Assembly (NCBI RefSeq): GCF_003438075.1 | Contig: NZ_QSTA01000001.1 | Location: forward strand, 620,001 to 684,000 | Reading direction: 5' to 3' | Origin: Eubacterium sp. OM08-24 | GTDB taxonomy: Bacteria > Bacillota > Clostridia > Oscillospirales > Acutalibacteraceae | Length of the DNA: 64,000 bases | Shown: one piece after another, positions 51,335-61,046 of the stretch | Layout: the number at the start of each line of letters is the position of its first letter | How positions within the stretch are numbered: position 1 is the stretch's first letter | Program-made: the position numbers and the translations under genes | The notes under the pieces: model-generated | The model's input: only the letters and a program-made list of their open reading frames with translations | Databases searched by the model: none | What the model was told of the DNA's origin: nothing

Positions 51335-51505
51335 TTACTTATTCTTTTTCTTTTTAATATGAATTTCGGGGACGGCTACCGTATCATAAGTTACAGTTTC
51401 GTCCGGGTCGGGTTTATCGCTTGACTTTTGCTTTACTTTGCCTGTGTGAATTTCAGGAAAAGCAAGATTTTCGGTTTCAACAAAATATTTATCCTTATCC
51501 TTCAT
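51335..51505 (-). CDS. 56-residue basic protein with internal repeat
   Basis: MKDKDKYFVETENLAFPEIH continues with a second, similar unit: NLAFPEIHTGKVKQK and TVAVPEIHIKKKKNK. TGGAGG site before the ATG, 17 bases after the gltS stop. No domain known. The repeat of PEIH plus Lys suggests a small peptide that binds an acidic surface. Confidence 0.65.
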   Translation of the reverse strand: MKDKDKYFVETENLAFPEIHTGKVKQKSSDKPDPDETVTYDTVAVPEIHIKKKKNK

Positions 51506-51522
51506 AATACACTACCTCCATT

Positions 51523-52710
51523 TTACAACAGATTAATAAAGAATGTGATTGTAAGGCTGTTAAGAAAATCTGCAAACAAACTGCCCACGATTGGAATAAG
51601 CAGATATGCTTTTACAGACGGAGCGTATCTTTCGCAGATAGCCTGCATATTTGCCATAGCGTTTGGAGTTGCGCCCATACCAAAGCCGCAAGTACCTGCC
51701 GCCACCACTGCCGCATCGTAATCCCTGCCCATTACATTGAATACTACAAAATAAGCAAAGAGGAACATGAGCAGAGCCTGTCCTGCAAGCAGTATAATAA
51801 GCGGAAGCGCAAGGTCGGCAAGCTGCCATAGCTTAAGCGTAATCATTGCTATTCCAAGGAAAAGTGAAAGGCAAATACCGCCAAGGTCGTTTATTTCGCC
51901 CATATGAATTGTAATTTTTCCTGTATATTCGCCTATGTTTCTCATAATAGCAGCTATAATCATTGCGCCGATATAAATTGGGAAAGTCATACCTGTAAGA
52001 GAAAGCAGGTCGGAAACCACCGTGCCAAGTCCAACGGCTATTATAAGCTGAAATACAGCAGGAGCATACATTGAAAAATGTCTTTCGTGCTTTACTTCTT
52101 CCTCAACAAGGAGAGTATCATCTTCCGCTTTTATTGTATCAAGCAAATTATGCTTTTTGATGAGTCTGTTGCCGATAGGGCCGCCCATAAGCGAACCTGC
52201 TATAAGTCCGAAAGTTGCGGCGGCGGTGCAGACTGTTGTAGCGCCGCTTATACCAAAGTCCTCAAGTACCGGACCAAAAGCGCCTGCAGTACCGTGACCG
52301 CCAACCATAGGTATTGAACCTGTGGTCATACCTACAAGGGAATCAAGTCCGAGCAAATTTGCAAGTCCGACCGCTGTAAAGTTCTGGGTAATTATAAGAA
52401 CGATTACAAGTATGAGAAAAACAAGGAGCGGCTTTCCTCCGCTTTTGAGAACCTTAAGGTTTGCCTGAAAGCCTACCGAGGTAAAGAAAAATACCATGCA
52501 GACTTCTTTTAGAGTGTCGTCAAAATCAATTTCAAGTATTCCTGTTGAATAGCATATCAATGTGAAAACGGCAAATATTAATCCGCCGATTACAGGGGCA
52601 GGAATACAGAATTTTTCGAGAAAAGAAATTTTCTTTTTAAGAAAACTTCCTAAAATCAGTACAACAACAGCAACTGCGATTGTCTGATACATATCAAGTG
52701 TAATGCTCAA
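51523..52710 (-). CDS. gltS: Sodium/glutamate symporter
   Basis: 395 residues of the GltS family, about ten membrane segments with the two repeated re-entrant parts (GSIPMVGGHGTAGAFGPVLE; GTCGFGMGATPNAMANMQAI). It imports glutamate with Na+. It starts 20 bases after the TAXI-type binding protein, so the two are in one transcript. Confidence 0.92.
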   Translation of the reverse strand: MSITLDMYQTIAVAVVVLILGSFLKKKISFLEKFCIPAPVIGGLIFAVFTLICYSTGILEIDFDDTLKEVCMVFFFTSVGFQANLKVLKSGGKPLLVFLILVIVLIITQNFTAVGLANLLGLDSLVGMTTGSIPMVGGHGTAGAFGPVLEDFGISGATTVCTAAATFGLIAGSLMGGPIGNRLIKKHNLLDTIKAEDDTLLVEEEVKHERHFSMYAPAVFQLIIAVGLGTVVSDLLSLTGMTFPIYIGAMIIAAIMRNIGEYTGKITIHMGEINDLGGICLSLFLGIAMITLKLWQLADLALPLIILLAGQALLMFLFAYFVVFNVMGRDYDAAVVAAGTCGFGMGATPNAMANMQAICERYAPSVKAYLLIPIVGSLFADFLNSLTITFFINLL

Positions 52711-52730
52711 TGTTTACATTCCCTTCGGAG

Positions 52731-53687
52731 TTATTCTGCTGTTTTTACTTCAACGCCCTTTTCGCTGTAATACTCCGCTGCACCGCTATGGAACGGAATA
52801 TTTACACCTATTACGGCATCTTTTTCCACAATATCAAGGTCAGCCGAAACAGTAAGCTGGAGTTCGTTTGCGTTATCAAAAATCAGCTTTGTAAGCGACT
52901 TTACTTTATCGTTTGAAAGTTTGTTGCTTACAATAAGCACCGACTTAACTCCTACTGTATCCACTGCTTTTGTCTGACCGCTGTATGTATTTGCTTTTAC
53001 AGTACAGTCAATATACGAGTATGCGGATTTTAGCTTTGAAGAAGTTGCCTTATCTATACCGATAAGTCTTATATCGCACTGTTTAGCAAGCTCGTCAATT
53101 ACAGTTGCATTTGTTCCCAATGTCCAAAATGCAGCGTCAATATCACCCGATACAAGCTCCTTTGCCGATTCGGCATAGTCAAGATTAACTTCCTTTATCA
53201 TTTTTTGGTTTAAGCCATATGCAGACAAAATCTGCTTTGCATTAAGCTCAGAGCCTGACTCCTCTTCGCCGATGCTTACGGTCTTTCCGAGCAGGTCGTC
53301 TATGCTGTTTATATCGGAATCAGCCCTTACAACTATGTGGCACACCTCGGTATAAAGTGCTGCGACAGCGCTGTAATCCTTATAAGGTGTTTTAAAAGAA
53401 TTTTCACCGTTGTAGGCATCGCTGATAATATCCGACTGTGCAATGGCTGCGTCAAGATAGCCCTGCGAAAGCAAACGAACATTAGCTGCCGAGCCTGCCG
53501 TTGTTTTTAAATCAATATTAAGCTCTCCGTCTTTTTCGGCAAGCTGTTTAATTGATGTTGCGGTTTGGTGATAAACACCGCCTAATCCCGCCGCACCAAA
53601 ACGGATACTTTCATTTCCCATAGAGCAGCCGCAAACGCAAAGCATTGCAGTCAGCAAAACAAGAAAAAGTGCAATAAATTTTTTCAT
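52731..53687 (-). CDS. TAXI-family solute-binding lipoprotein
   Basis: 318 residues. Lipoprotein signal with LCVCGCS (Cys about 20-21), then the TAXI fold of TRAP transporters (IRFGAAGLGGVYHQTATSIK; QGYLDAAIAQSDI). TAXI proteins normally feed TRAP membrane subunits, but no TRAP gene is present and gltS follows directly. It probably binds glutamate or a related acid for GltS. Confidence 0.9.
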   Translation of the reverse strand: MKKFIALFLVLLTAMLCVCGCSMGNESIRFGAAGLGGVYHQTATSIKQLAEKDGELNIDLKTTAGSAANVRLLSQGYLDAAIAQSDIISDAYNGENSFKTPYKDYSAVAALYTEVCHIVVRADSDINSIDDLLGKTVSIGEEESGSELNAKQILSAYGLNQKMIKEVNLDYAESAKELVSGDIDAAFWTLGTNATVIDELAKQCDIRLIGIDKATSSKLKSAYSYIDCTVKANTYSGQTKAVDTVGVKSVLIVSNKLSNDKVKSLTKLIFDNANELQLTVSADLDIVEKDAVIGVNIPFHSGAAEYYSEKGVEVKTAE

Positions 53688-53715
53688 CTTACCGCCTCTT
53701 TTTTAATAACAAAAA

Positions 53716-53742
53716 GGGAATTGTAAACAGCGTACAATTCCC
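53716..53742. terminator. Terminator between sbcC and the TAXI gene
   Basis: Perfect 10-bp stem GGGAATTGTA/TACAATTCCC, 7-base loop, followed on the minus strand by TTTTTGTTATT. Confidence 0.85.
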
Positions 53743-53799
53743 CGATATTTACAGTTAATTGTAACATATTTTGTGAAATATGTCAAATCGCCAAGATCA

Positions 53800-56568
53800 C
53801 TAATTTAACCTCAGTTCTACCTTACTGCCACCCGAATTCTCTTTGGTAACAACAATTTGCTTGTCGATTTCTGTTCTAAGCTCTGCCACATGAGATATAA
53901 TGCCCACAAGGCGGTTGTTTTCGGAAAGGCTCGACAAAGCCTGCATAGCCTGTCTGAGTGTTTCCTCACTGAGTGAACCGAAACCCTCGTCAACAAACAT
54001 TGTTTCCATTCTTATTCCGCCTGCCGACGCCTGTATTTCATCTGAAAGACCGAGTGCAAGTGAAAGTGACGCAATGAAAGATTCGCCGCCCGAAAGGCTT
54101 TTTACGCTTCGCTCCGTACCGTTGTAATGGTCAATAACATTCAAGTCAAGTCCGCTTTTACCCTTTAGGTTATCCACAACCTCTTTGCGCTTCAGGTCAT
54201 AATTACCGCCCGACATTCTCATAAGGTGAACATTTGCCCTGCTGATAATCTTATCAAAGAAAGCGGTTTGAATGTAGGTTTCAAGCGTCATTCTCTGCTT
54301 TCCCGACAGTGTGCCGTTTACAGTATCGGAAAGCGATTTCATTTCTCGCCAATTTATATCAAGTTGTGCAAGCTCCTCGGATTTTGCGTTCAGCTTTTCT
54401 AAAGCCGATTTGTTTGCAATAATACGCTGAGATATTATGTTATTTTTCTCTGCAAGCTGATTTTTCTCATTAACAAGAATACTTTTTTCGCTCTTTTTAT
54501 CTTCAATGTCTACATTTTCGGCATTTTTAAGTATTTCGTTAAGCTGAGCAATCTGTGCTTTATAATCGTTAATTGCTTTTTCGCAGTCTTTGTAGGCCTT
54601 TTCAGCTTTCTCGGCTTGCTCTTTATTTGTGCGAATTGTATTTTTAAATTTTAATATTTCTGCCGTTGCCGACTTTTTGCTGTCAAAAGTAAGTTTTTTA
54701 AGCAAGCCCTCCTTTTGCTTTTCCTGTTCATCAACTGCTGTACTGAAAGCTGAAATTTCGGCTTTCAGCTTAGAAGTCTGTTCGTTTGCACTGTTTAATT
54801 TTTCTTCTGTATCCTTAATAATTTCGATAAGCTCTGATTTTCTTTTCAGTTTCTTATCTTCTTCGGTTATTTGTGTTTTGAGTTGGGTTTTATTCTGCTT
54901 GATTTCGTCAAGAATTTTTGCAATCTTATCCTCGGCGCTATCCAACTCCGCATCTGCAATCAGCTTTTTCAAATTGCTTTCGGCTGTCTTTTTTGCATTG
55001 TTGTAAACTCCGCCCTTTTCGCCGCATTTACTGCTTAAAACATTAGCTTTATCCTGTAAGTCTTTAGCCTCCTTTTCCGATTTCTTAACTTCCGCCTCGG
55101 TAGGGGCATTTTCTGATTTTACAGCTTTATGCGGATGTGTGCATGAACCACATACAGGGCAAGGCTCGCCGTCTGTTAAGGTTTCTGCAATAATTCCTGC
55201 TTGCTCGCTGTTAAATGCAATTCGCATTTTATCCGACTTTTCTTTAACAGACTTCGCCCTTTCTTCAGCCAAGACATATTCTTTTTGCGCAAGCAAATAG
55301 TTATTTTCTAACTTTTTAAGCTCTTTTAAATCATTTTTCAGCTGTAAAATTTCATTTTCTTTCACAACGATTTTTTCAAGCTTGGTAGAGAATTTCAGCC
55401 TGTTTTCGGCACTGCTTTCAAGGGAAGCGCTCTCTTCTTTATATTCGCCTAAGCTTTCGCCGAGCTTTATAAGCTGTTTTTCATTATTGCTTAAAGATTT
55501 TTGACTTAAATTATACTTTTCCGTATTATCTTTAATCTTTTTAGCCAATAAATCAAGCTCGTCATAGTCTTTTAGCTGCTGCTCAATTATAGTGACATTC
55601 TTTTCAAATTCATGTGTTTGCGGTTCTTTTTTCTTTTCTTTTTCAAGCGCTGATTTTAAAACTTCCGATTCGGGCAGCATTTTTTGTAGCTTTTCGTTTG
55701 TATTTTTCAGCATCACACGATTTTTATTTTGTTCTTCAGCCTTAGTTATTATTCCTGTAATAGCATCAATTTTTTTGTCTGCGGCTTTCAGCTTTTCTGC
55801 CGAAATTTGTAATGACTCGCTGTCATCTTTAATTATGTTTTTTATAAGCTCAATTACATCAGCCGTAAGCATTTCGCCGCTCTGCGCCTTTTGCAAATCT
55901 ATTGAAAATACGCTGTCTTTACTGCAAACCGCACTGTTAATATATTGACTGATATAATCGTTTGCTTTTTCTCTCTCCTTTTCAATCTCGCTGAAATCGT
56001 TTTTAACCTTTTCCTGAAAAATTTTATATATATCGGTTTTAAATATACTTCTGAATATAACCTGCCTGTCCTTTGTTTCTGCAAGCAAAAGTTTCAGAAA
56101 ATCTCCCTGAGCAATCATTGCAATTTGTGAGAACTGAGTTGGGGTAACACCGAGAATTTCAACGAGCTTTGTGTCTACCGCCTTTTTGTTTGTTTCAACA
56201 TCACCGTTTGGGAGAGTAAGCTCTGCGCCTGCGGCTTTTTTGGTATAGCCATCGCCCTTAGTTTTCTTTTTCATATATTCGGGATTGCGCTTTACGGTAT
56301 ATTCCTTATCACCATTCGCAAAAGTCAGCTCAACTAATGTTGGAGTGTCGTCATCAGCATATTTGGAACGAAACATAGAAGAATCTCTGTTACTGCCGCT
56401 CGCCTCGCCGTAAAGAGCGTATTTGATTGCGTCAAATATGGTAGTTTTGCCTGCTCCCGTATCGCCTGTAATAAGATAAAGTCCGCTTTTGCCGAGCTTT
56501 TCAAAATCAACCTCCTGCTTTTTTGCATAAGGGCCGAATGCCGACATAGTCAGTTTTATAGGTCGCAC
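53800..56568 (-). CDS. sbcC: Exonuclease subunit SbcC (Rad50-like)
   Basis: 922 residues: Walker A ITGDTGAGKTTIFDAIKYAL at the N-terminus, long coiled coils, zinc hook CPVCGSCTHPHK (near 475), signature KSLSGGESFIASLSLALGLS and Walker B MFVDEGFGSL. With SbcD it cuts hairpins and protein-blocked DNA ends. Start overlaps the sbcD stop by one base. Confidence 0.96.
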   Translation of the reverse strand: MRPIKLTMSAFGPYAKKQEVDFEKLGKSGLYLITGDTGAGKTTIFDAIKYALYGEASGSNRDSSMFRSKYADDDTPTLVELTFANGDKEYTVKRNPEYMKKKTKGDGYTKKAAGAELTLPNGDVETNKKAVDTKLVEILGVTPTQFSQIAMIAQGDFLKLLLAETKDRQVIFRSIFKTDIYKIFQEKVKNDFSEIEKEREKANDYISQYINSAVCSKDSVFSIDLQKAQSGEMLTADVIELIKNIIKDDSESLQISAEKLKAADKKIDAITGIITKAEEQNKNRVMLKNTNEKLQKMLPESEVLKSALEKEKKKEPQTHEFEKNVTIIEQQLKDYDELDLLAKKIKDNTEKYNLSQKSLSNNEKQLIKLGESLGEYKEESASLESSAENRLKFSTKLEKIVVKENEILQLKNDLKELKKLENNYLLAQKEYVLAEERAKSVKEKSDKMRIAFNSEQAGIIAETLTDGEPCPVCGSCTHPHKAVKSENAPTEAEVKKSEKEAKDLQDKANVLSSKCGEKGGVYNNAKKTAESNLKKLIADAELDSAEDKIAKILDEIKQNKTQLKTQITEEDKKLKRKSELIEIIKDTEEKLNSANEQTSKLKAEISAFSTAVDEQEKQKEGLLKKLTFDSKKSATAEILKFKNTIRTNKEQAEKAEKAYKDCEKAINDYKAQIAQLNEILKNAENVDIEDKKSEKSILVNEKNQLAEKNNIISQRIIANKSALEKLNAKSEELAQLDINWREMKSLSDTVNGTLSGKQRMTLETYIQTAFFDKIISRANVHLMRMSGGNYDLKRKEVVDNLKGKSGLDLNVIDHYNGTERSVKSLSGGESFIASLSLALGLSDEIQASAGGIRMETMFVDEGFGSLSEETLRQAMQALSSLSENNRLVGIISHVAELRTEIDKQIVVTKENSGGSKVELRLN

Positions 56569-57701
56569 TAAAATTCCTCCTTAATCTGTTCAAATAAATT
56601 TGCCGCATACTCAAGCTGTTCATCGCTCAAAGGCTTTCCGTTCTGCTTTTCAAAAAATTCCGATAATAATTCTGTATCGGATTTCTTTTCTGTTTCTTCC
56701 GCCTGCGTCAAAGCAAGGGAATTTCTTGTGCGGGTATTATCGTAATCGAGTTTCATTAAATTCGGATAAACGCATCTGAGTTTTGCAACCGCATCCGCAA
56801 CATCTTCTTCATCGGTAAGAATTATATGCAAATAATCTTCGGTATTTGTATTTTCGTAATTTTTCTTAAAAGTTAATTCCTCATAAGTACCCTTGATTTC
56901 CCGCATATCAAGTTTTGGGGTAAGCTCAACGGTTGAAACCTTAACATTACCCTTTTCTTTCATTTCAACAACGGTAACGGATTTTTTGTGGCTTATTTCT
57001 GAAAAAGAATATTTAAGAGGAGTGCCGCAATAGCGGACAGTATTTTTTCCGACATTTTGTGGGCCATGAATATGACCAAGGGCTACATAGTCAAAATCGT
57101 CAAATACATATGAATCAACATTGTCTGTACCGCCAACGGCTATTGTTTCCGACTCCGAGCGCTGGGCACCTGTTACAAATTGATGTGTGATAATCACATT
57201 CCTTGCTTTTTTGTTTACATTCATATGAGATACGGCAACACGAACAGCATCGGTATATGTATTTATTTCTTCGTCCTCAAAAAATCTGCGTACATTAGAC
57301 GGTTTTACAAACGGGAGCATATAAAAATTAACCTTTCCGTACTTGTCTTTTAGCTCTACAAGGTCATTTTTGCCGTTATAAACCTGCGACATATGCACTC
57401 CGCTTTTGTCCATAAAGCGGGAACCGAACGCAATTCGTTCGGGGGAATCGTGATTTCCGCTTATAACCAATATCTGCAAATTTCTTTCCACAAGTCTGAA
57501 TAAAAAATCATCGAAAAGCTGCACAGCCTCTGTCGGCGGTATAGGCTTGTCATACACATCGCCTGCTATTACAACAGCCTCTGCCTTTTGCTCATCAATT
57601 ACATTCAATATTTTTAATAATATGTATTTCTGATCTTCAATCATAGAATAGCCGTTTACACGCTTTCCTAAATGCAAATCAGATAAATGTACAAATTTCA
57701 T
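56568..57701 (-). CDS. sbcD: Exonuclease subunit SbcD (Mre11-like)
   Basis: 377 residues. All phosphoesterase motifs are present: HLSDLHLGKRV, VIAGDVYDKP, ISGNHDSPER, HQFVTG and GHIHGPQ. Nuclease partner of SbcC, encoded first. Confidence 0.96.
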   Translation of the reverse strand: MKFVHLSDLHLGKRVNGYSMIEDQKYILLKILNVIDEQKAEAVVIAGDVYDKPIPPTEAVQLFDDFLFRLVERNLQILVISGNHDSPERIAFGSRFMDKSGVHMSQVYNGKNDLVELKDKYGKVNFYMLPFVKPSNVRRFFEDEEINTYTDAVRVAVSHMNVNKKARNVIITHQFVTGAQRSESETIAVGGTDNVDSYVFDDFDYVALGHIHGPQNVGKNTVRYCGTPLKYSFSEISHKKSVTVVEMKEKGNVKVSTVELTPKLDMREIKGTYEELTFKKNYENTNTEDYLHIILTDEEDVADAVAKLRCVYPNLMKLDYDNTRTRNSLALTQAEETEKKSDTELLSEFFEKQNGKPLSDEQLEYAANLFEQIKEEF

Positions 57702-57778
57702 AACATCATCCCTTAAAATTTGTTGTTTTATGTTATTATATCATACATTTTTAATAAATAAAAGCCTTTGCAAAAAAA

Positions 57779-57806
57779 CAGACCGTTACTTATCTGCAAC
57801 GATCTG
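57779..57806 (-). terminator. Terminator after the frameshifted beta-protein gene
   Basis: Stem CAGACCGTT/AACGATCTG (one mismatch), then TTTTTTTGC on the minus strand. Confidence 0.7.
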
Positions 57807-57852
57807 CTGTAAGGGAAGGAAAAGTTTAGATAACTTTTCAGTTGTAGGAAAA

Positions 57853-58360
57853 TTATTCGGCGTCTGTAAGTGATACGGCATATGTCATAGTACCTGAATA
57901 CTTAACGCCCTTAGGAGTTGACGGATTGTTGAGAACGGGCTTTACTGTAAATGTTGTTGAGCCGTCCTCTGTAAATGATGCAAGTTCAACACCGTTTACC
58001 TCATCTTTTGCGCCTATGGTTTCTACAATGCTTTCATCAGGCATAATGAATTGGTATCTGAGTGTAGGCTTTGCGGCACTCTCAACCTCTCCTGTAAGCA
58101 CCATCTGGTTGCGGAAGTAGCTTGTACCTGCGATTGTTACAGATACCTTTTGCCGCTTGGAACAAAGGCTGTGTCGTTTTCAAGTGCAAGTGAATATGAA
58201 AGTGTAGATGACTCTTTCTGAAGTTCTGCTGTGAGAGGAATAGAAACTGTGTAAGACGGTACAATTTCAGATTCGCTTTTTGAATATGTAATTTTCTGCC
58301 GGAAATCTGCCGATGTGTGGTTTTGTCAACGACCGTAGTGCTTTTAGTCTTTTTCTCCAT
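57853..58360 (-). pseudogene. Beta-rich hypothetical protein, two frameshifts
   Basis: Three pieces in two frames make one protein of about 170 residues: start MEKKTKSTTVVDK, middle SKSESEIVPSYTVSIPLTAE, end VLTGEVESAAKPTLRYQFIM to AVSLTDAE. The breaks fall at 58321-58324 and 58148-58151, both T4 runs (A4 in the gene); one extra base in each restores the reading. Alternating beta pattern, no known family. It might be a true broken gene or a sequencing effect. Confidence 0.6.
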
Positions 58361-58462
58361 TTCTCTTCCCCTTTTCTGACATTATTCTAACACCCGATTT
58401 TTACAGTAGAGTTATATTTGTTTATTTCTCTTGTAAAGAATTGTAAAAAATAGCGCATAAAA

Positions 58463-58485
58463 AAGCCCTGCGTAAAGCAAGGCTT
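58463..58485. terminator. Terminator after the C26 amidohydrolase gene
   Basis: Nine-bp stem AAGCCCTGC/GCAAGGCTT (one mismatch), loop GTAAA, minus tail TTTTTATGCGC. Confidence 0.8.
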
Positions 58486-58496
58486 AAAAAACAGAT

Positions 58497-59201
58497 TTAA
58501 TTTGTGCTGTCTATGAATTTTTTAAATATTTTTCTGCTGTTTTCATCTGTAAAAAATGAATACTCGGGGTGCCACTGAACCGCCCATATAAAGTTTTTAT
58601 CAGGCGCACACACCGCCTCAACAAGTCCGTCCTCTGAAACAGCCATACACTCAAGATTTGGAGCAATATCTTTTACGGCTTGGTGATGCAGACTTGTAAC
58701 ATTTAGCAAATCAACATTCAAGAGTTTATGCAAAGGTGAATTTTTATTTATACTCACGCTGTGAATAGGTTTGTCATATGGGTGTGGCTGATGATGAACA
58801 GCAGTGCTTGGATGTTCTGTATTTAAATCCTGATAGAGTGTGCCGCCCATTACGGCATTTATGAATTGTATGCCACGACAAATGCCGAAAACCGATTTAT
58901 CCGCATCATAAGCCAATCTGAACAGCTCGGTTTCCATATTATCTCTTTGAGAACAGCTTTCGCCGCATAGCTCTGATTTTTTTGCATTATAAATCCGTGG
59001 TGCAACATCCTGTCCGCCTGTAAAGAGAAATCCGTCACAAGTATTTACAAGCTGTTTTATAACCTCCTTGTCCTCTGTCAAAGGCAGCATTACGGGAACA
59101 CCCCCAGAAATTTCAATACCTTTCATATAGTTAGGCAGCATCCAATAACATTCTTTTTCAAAATCTACAAGCGGAACTACGCCTATTAACGGCTTTTTCA
59201 T
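58497..59201 (-). CDS. Gamma-glutamyl-gamma-aminobutyrate hydrolase family protein (peptidase C26)
   Basis: 234 residues. Class I glutamine amidotransferase-like fold: FLFTGGQDVAPRIY, nucleophile Cys in FGICRGIQFINA, and His/Glu in AVQWHPEYSF. Relatives (PuuD) hydrolyse gamma-glutamyl amides. ATG 59201 follows GGAGGTAATAGGT. A single gene with its own terminators on each side. Confidence 0.9.
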   Translation of the reverse strand: MKKPLIGVVPLVDFEKECYWMLPNYMKGIEISGGVPVMLPLTEDKEVIKQLVNTCDGFLFTGGQDVAPRIYNAKKSELCGESCSQRDNMETELFRLAYDADKSVFGICRGIQFINAVMGGTLYQDLNTEHPSTAVHHQPHPYDKPIHSVSINKNSPLHKLLNVDLLNVTSLHHQAVKDIAPNLECMAVSEDGLVEAVCAPDKNFIWAVQWHPEYSFFTDENSRKIFKKFIDSTN

Positions 59202-59223
59202 ACCTATTACCTCCAATAAAAAA

Positions 59224-59253
59224 GACAAGGGAGTCCAAATGAACTTCCTTGTC
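59224..59253 (-). terminator. Terminator after rqcH
   Basis: Stem GACAAGGAAG/GAGTCCCTTGTC (with small mismatch), then TTTTTTATTGG on the minus strand. Confidence 0.8.
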
Positions 59254-59306
59254 CAAAATTTTTATTTATTATAGCACAAAATATAAAAGAATACAATATC
59301 AACAGT

Positions 59307-61037
59307 TTAAACATTTGCCTTTGGAGTAACATAAACCGTTTTATTGTTTACATAAATAACCATACCCGGTTTTGCACCGCTTGGCTTGCTTACATATCGC
59401 ACAAGCGTATAATCAACAGGTACTTGGCTGCTTTCTCTTGCCTTGCTGTAATATGCCGCAAGCTGAGCCGCCTCTAAAATTGCGGTATCGCTTATCTCTT
59501 TGCCTTCGGCTAAAATAATTGTATGCGAGCCATGAATATCCTTTGTGTGCAGCCACATATCGTTTTTGTTTGCTGTTTTTAAGGTCAGCTTATCATTCTG
59601 AATATTATTTCTGCCCACAAGAATTTTAAAGCCGTCACTCGAGGTAAACTCAAGCGGTGGAAGTGCCGCCTGCGGTCTTTGCTTGCCATTTTGTTTACGC
59701 AAATAACCCTGCTCTGTAAGCTCTTCTCTTATCTGCGCAAGCTCTCGTTCGCTCTCTGCACGGTTTACGGTATCAAGTACGGAGTCGATGTATTCAAGTT
59801 CGGCTCTGCCCTTTTTTATTTGCTCGGTAAGAATATGCTCTGCGTTCTTTGCCTTTTGGTAATCCTTATAATACTTCTGCGCATTTGCGGCAGGAGAAAT
59901 TGCCGGATTTAACTTTATGCGAATAAGCGCCATATTTTCATCGTAAAAGTTCTCTACCTCTGCAAAACTTGCGCCACGCTCAATTCTGTAAAGGTTTGCC
60001 TGCAACAAATCGCCGTTTATTCTAAGCTGTTCACGATTTGCACATTCCTTTAGCTCAATCTTTTGCTTTGAAAGTTTACGGGAAGTTCGCTCACTCAAAT
60101 TAGCAAGCAATTTTGTCAAGTCCTGTGACTTTACCCTCATTCTCTCTCTTGAATCCCTTGTTTCGTAAAAGCTGTCAAGGAGCTGAGAATAAGTATCAAA
60201 ATACTTAATCTGCGCAAAATCGCCGTACTGCTCAACATTCATAAATGTAAAATCTATCGGCTTGCCGTCATCTCTTATAACCATACAAGGCTTGCCTGCA
60301 TATCTGTTTACATTCATATAAAGATTATCAATTACTTCGATTAATTTTTCATAATGCGCCCTGTCCATATGAGTGGTTGTGCCCTCGCCCACCTGATGCT
60401 CAAGCTCTCGGCACACAAGCGGCGACACACCTTGAATTGCTTTTAAAAGTGCCTTATTAAGCGTCATTTCGCCGTCAAAATCAACTGTCTTTTCGGCAAT
60501 TTCTTCGGCTGAGTGGTCAAGAATAGAAAGTTTATCCTGCGCCTCGGGAAGTTCATATTTAATATTCGGCAGTACAAGTCTGCGACTGCTCATTGTAAGG
60601 TCTACCCTCTTTAGCGAATCTATAATCACGCCGTTTGAATCGACAATAATTATATTGCTATACATACCCATAATTTCGCATACTACGGTTATAAGAACAG
60701 TATCGCCAAGCTCGTTTACGCACTCAAAATCAAGAAAAAGCACTCTGTCGCACTCCTGCTGACGAACCGCTACGAGCTTGCCGCCGCCTATTCGCTTGCG
60801 TAAAAGCATACAGAACATTGGCGGCGACGGTGGGTTTTCGGGAGTGTGACTGCAAAAATGCACTCTCGGAGAATTTGCCCTTGCAGAAAGCAAAAGCTTT
60901 TTGTTGCCGTTAAAGGTGCGCATTGCAAACACAAGCTCATCTCTGTTTGGCTGATAAATCTGCGATACCCTTGCACCGAGCGCCTCGGTTTCTATTTCGT
61001 GTTTTATATATCTTAAAAAAATTCCGTCTAAAGCCAT
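59307..61037 (-). CDS. rqcH: Ribosome-associated quality control factor RqcH
   Basis: 576 residues, NFACT family (formerly fibronectin-binding protein A-like): N-terminal NFACT-N (MALDGIFLRYIKHEIETEAL), helix-hairpin-helix, a coiled coil (about 290-430) and the C-terminal NFACT-R domain (NDMWLHTKDIHGSHTIILAE). RqcH recruits tRNA-Ala to obstructed 50S subunits and adds alanine tails for degradation. Third gene of an operon with rlmH and a WalJ-like gene. Confidence 0.94.
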   Translation of the reverse strand: MALDGIFLRYIKHEIETEALGARVSQIYQPNRDELVFAMRTFNGNKKLLLSARANSPRVHFCSHTPENPPSPPMFCMLLRKRIGGGKLVAVRQQECDRVLFLDFECVNELGDTVLITVVCEIMGMYSNIIIVDSNGVIIDSLKRVDLTMSSRRLVLPNIKYELPEAQDKLSILDHSAEEIAEKTVDFDGEMTLNKALLKAIQGVSPLVCRELEHQVGEGTTTHMDRAHYEKLIEVIDNLYMNVNRYAGKPCMVIRDDGKPIDFTFMNVEQYGDFAQIKYFDTYSQLLDSFYETRDSRERMRVKSQDLTKLLANLSERTSRKLSKQKIELKECANREQLRINGDLLQANLYRIERGASFAEVENFYDENMALIRIKLNPAISPAANAQKYYKDYQKAKNAEHILTEQIKKGRAELEYIDSVLDTVNRAESERELAQIREELTEQGYLRKQNGKQRPQAALPPLEFTSSDGFKILVGRNNIQNDKLTLKTANKNDMWLHTKDIHGSHTIILAEGKEISDTAILEAAQLAAYYSKARESSQVPVDYTLVRYVSKPSGAKPGMVIYVNNKTVYVTPKANV

Positions 61038-61046
61038 TTTTTACCT

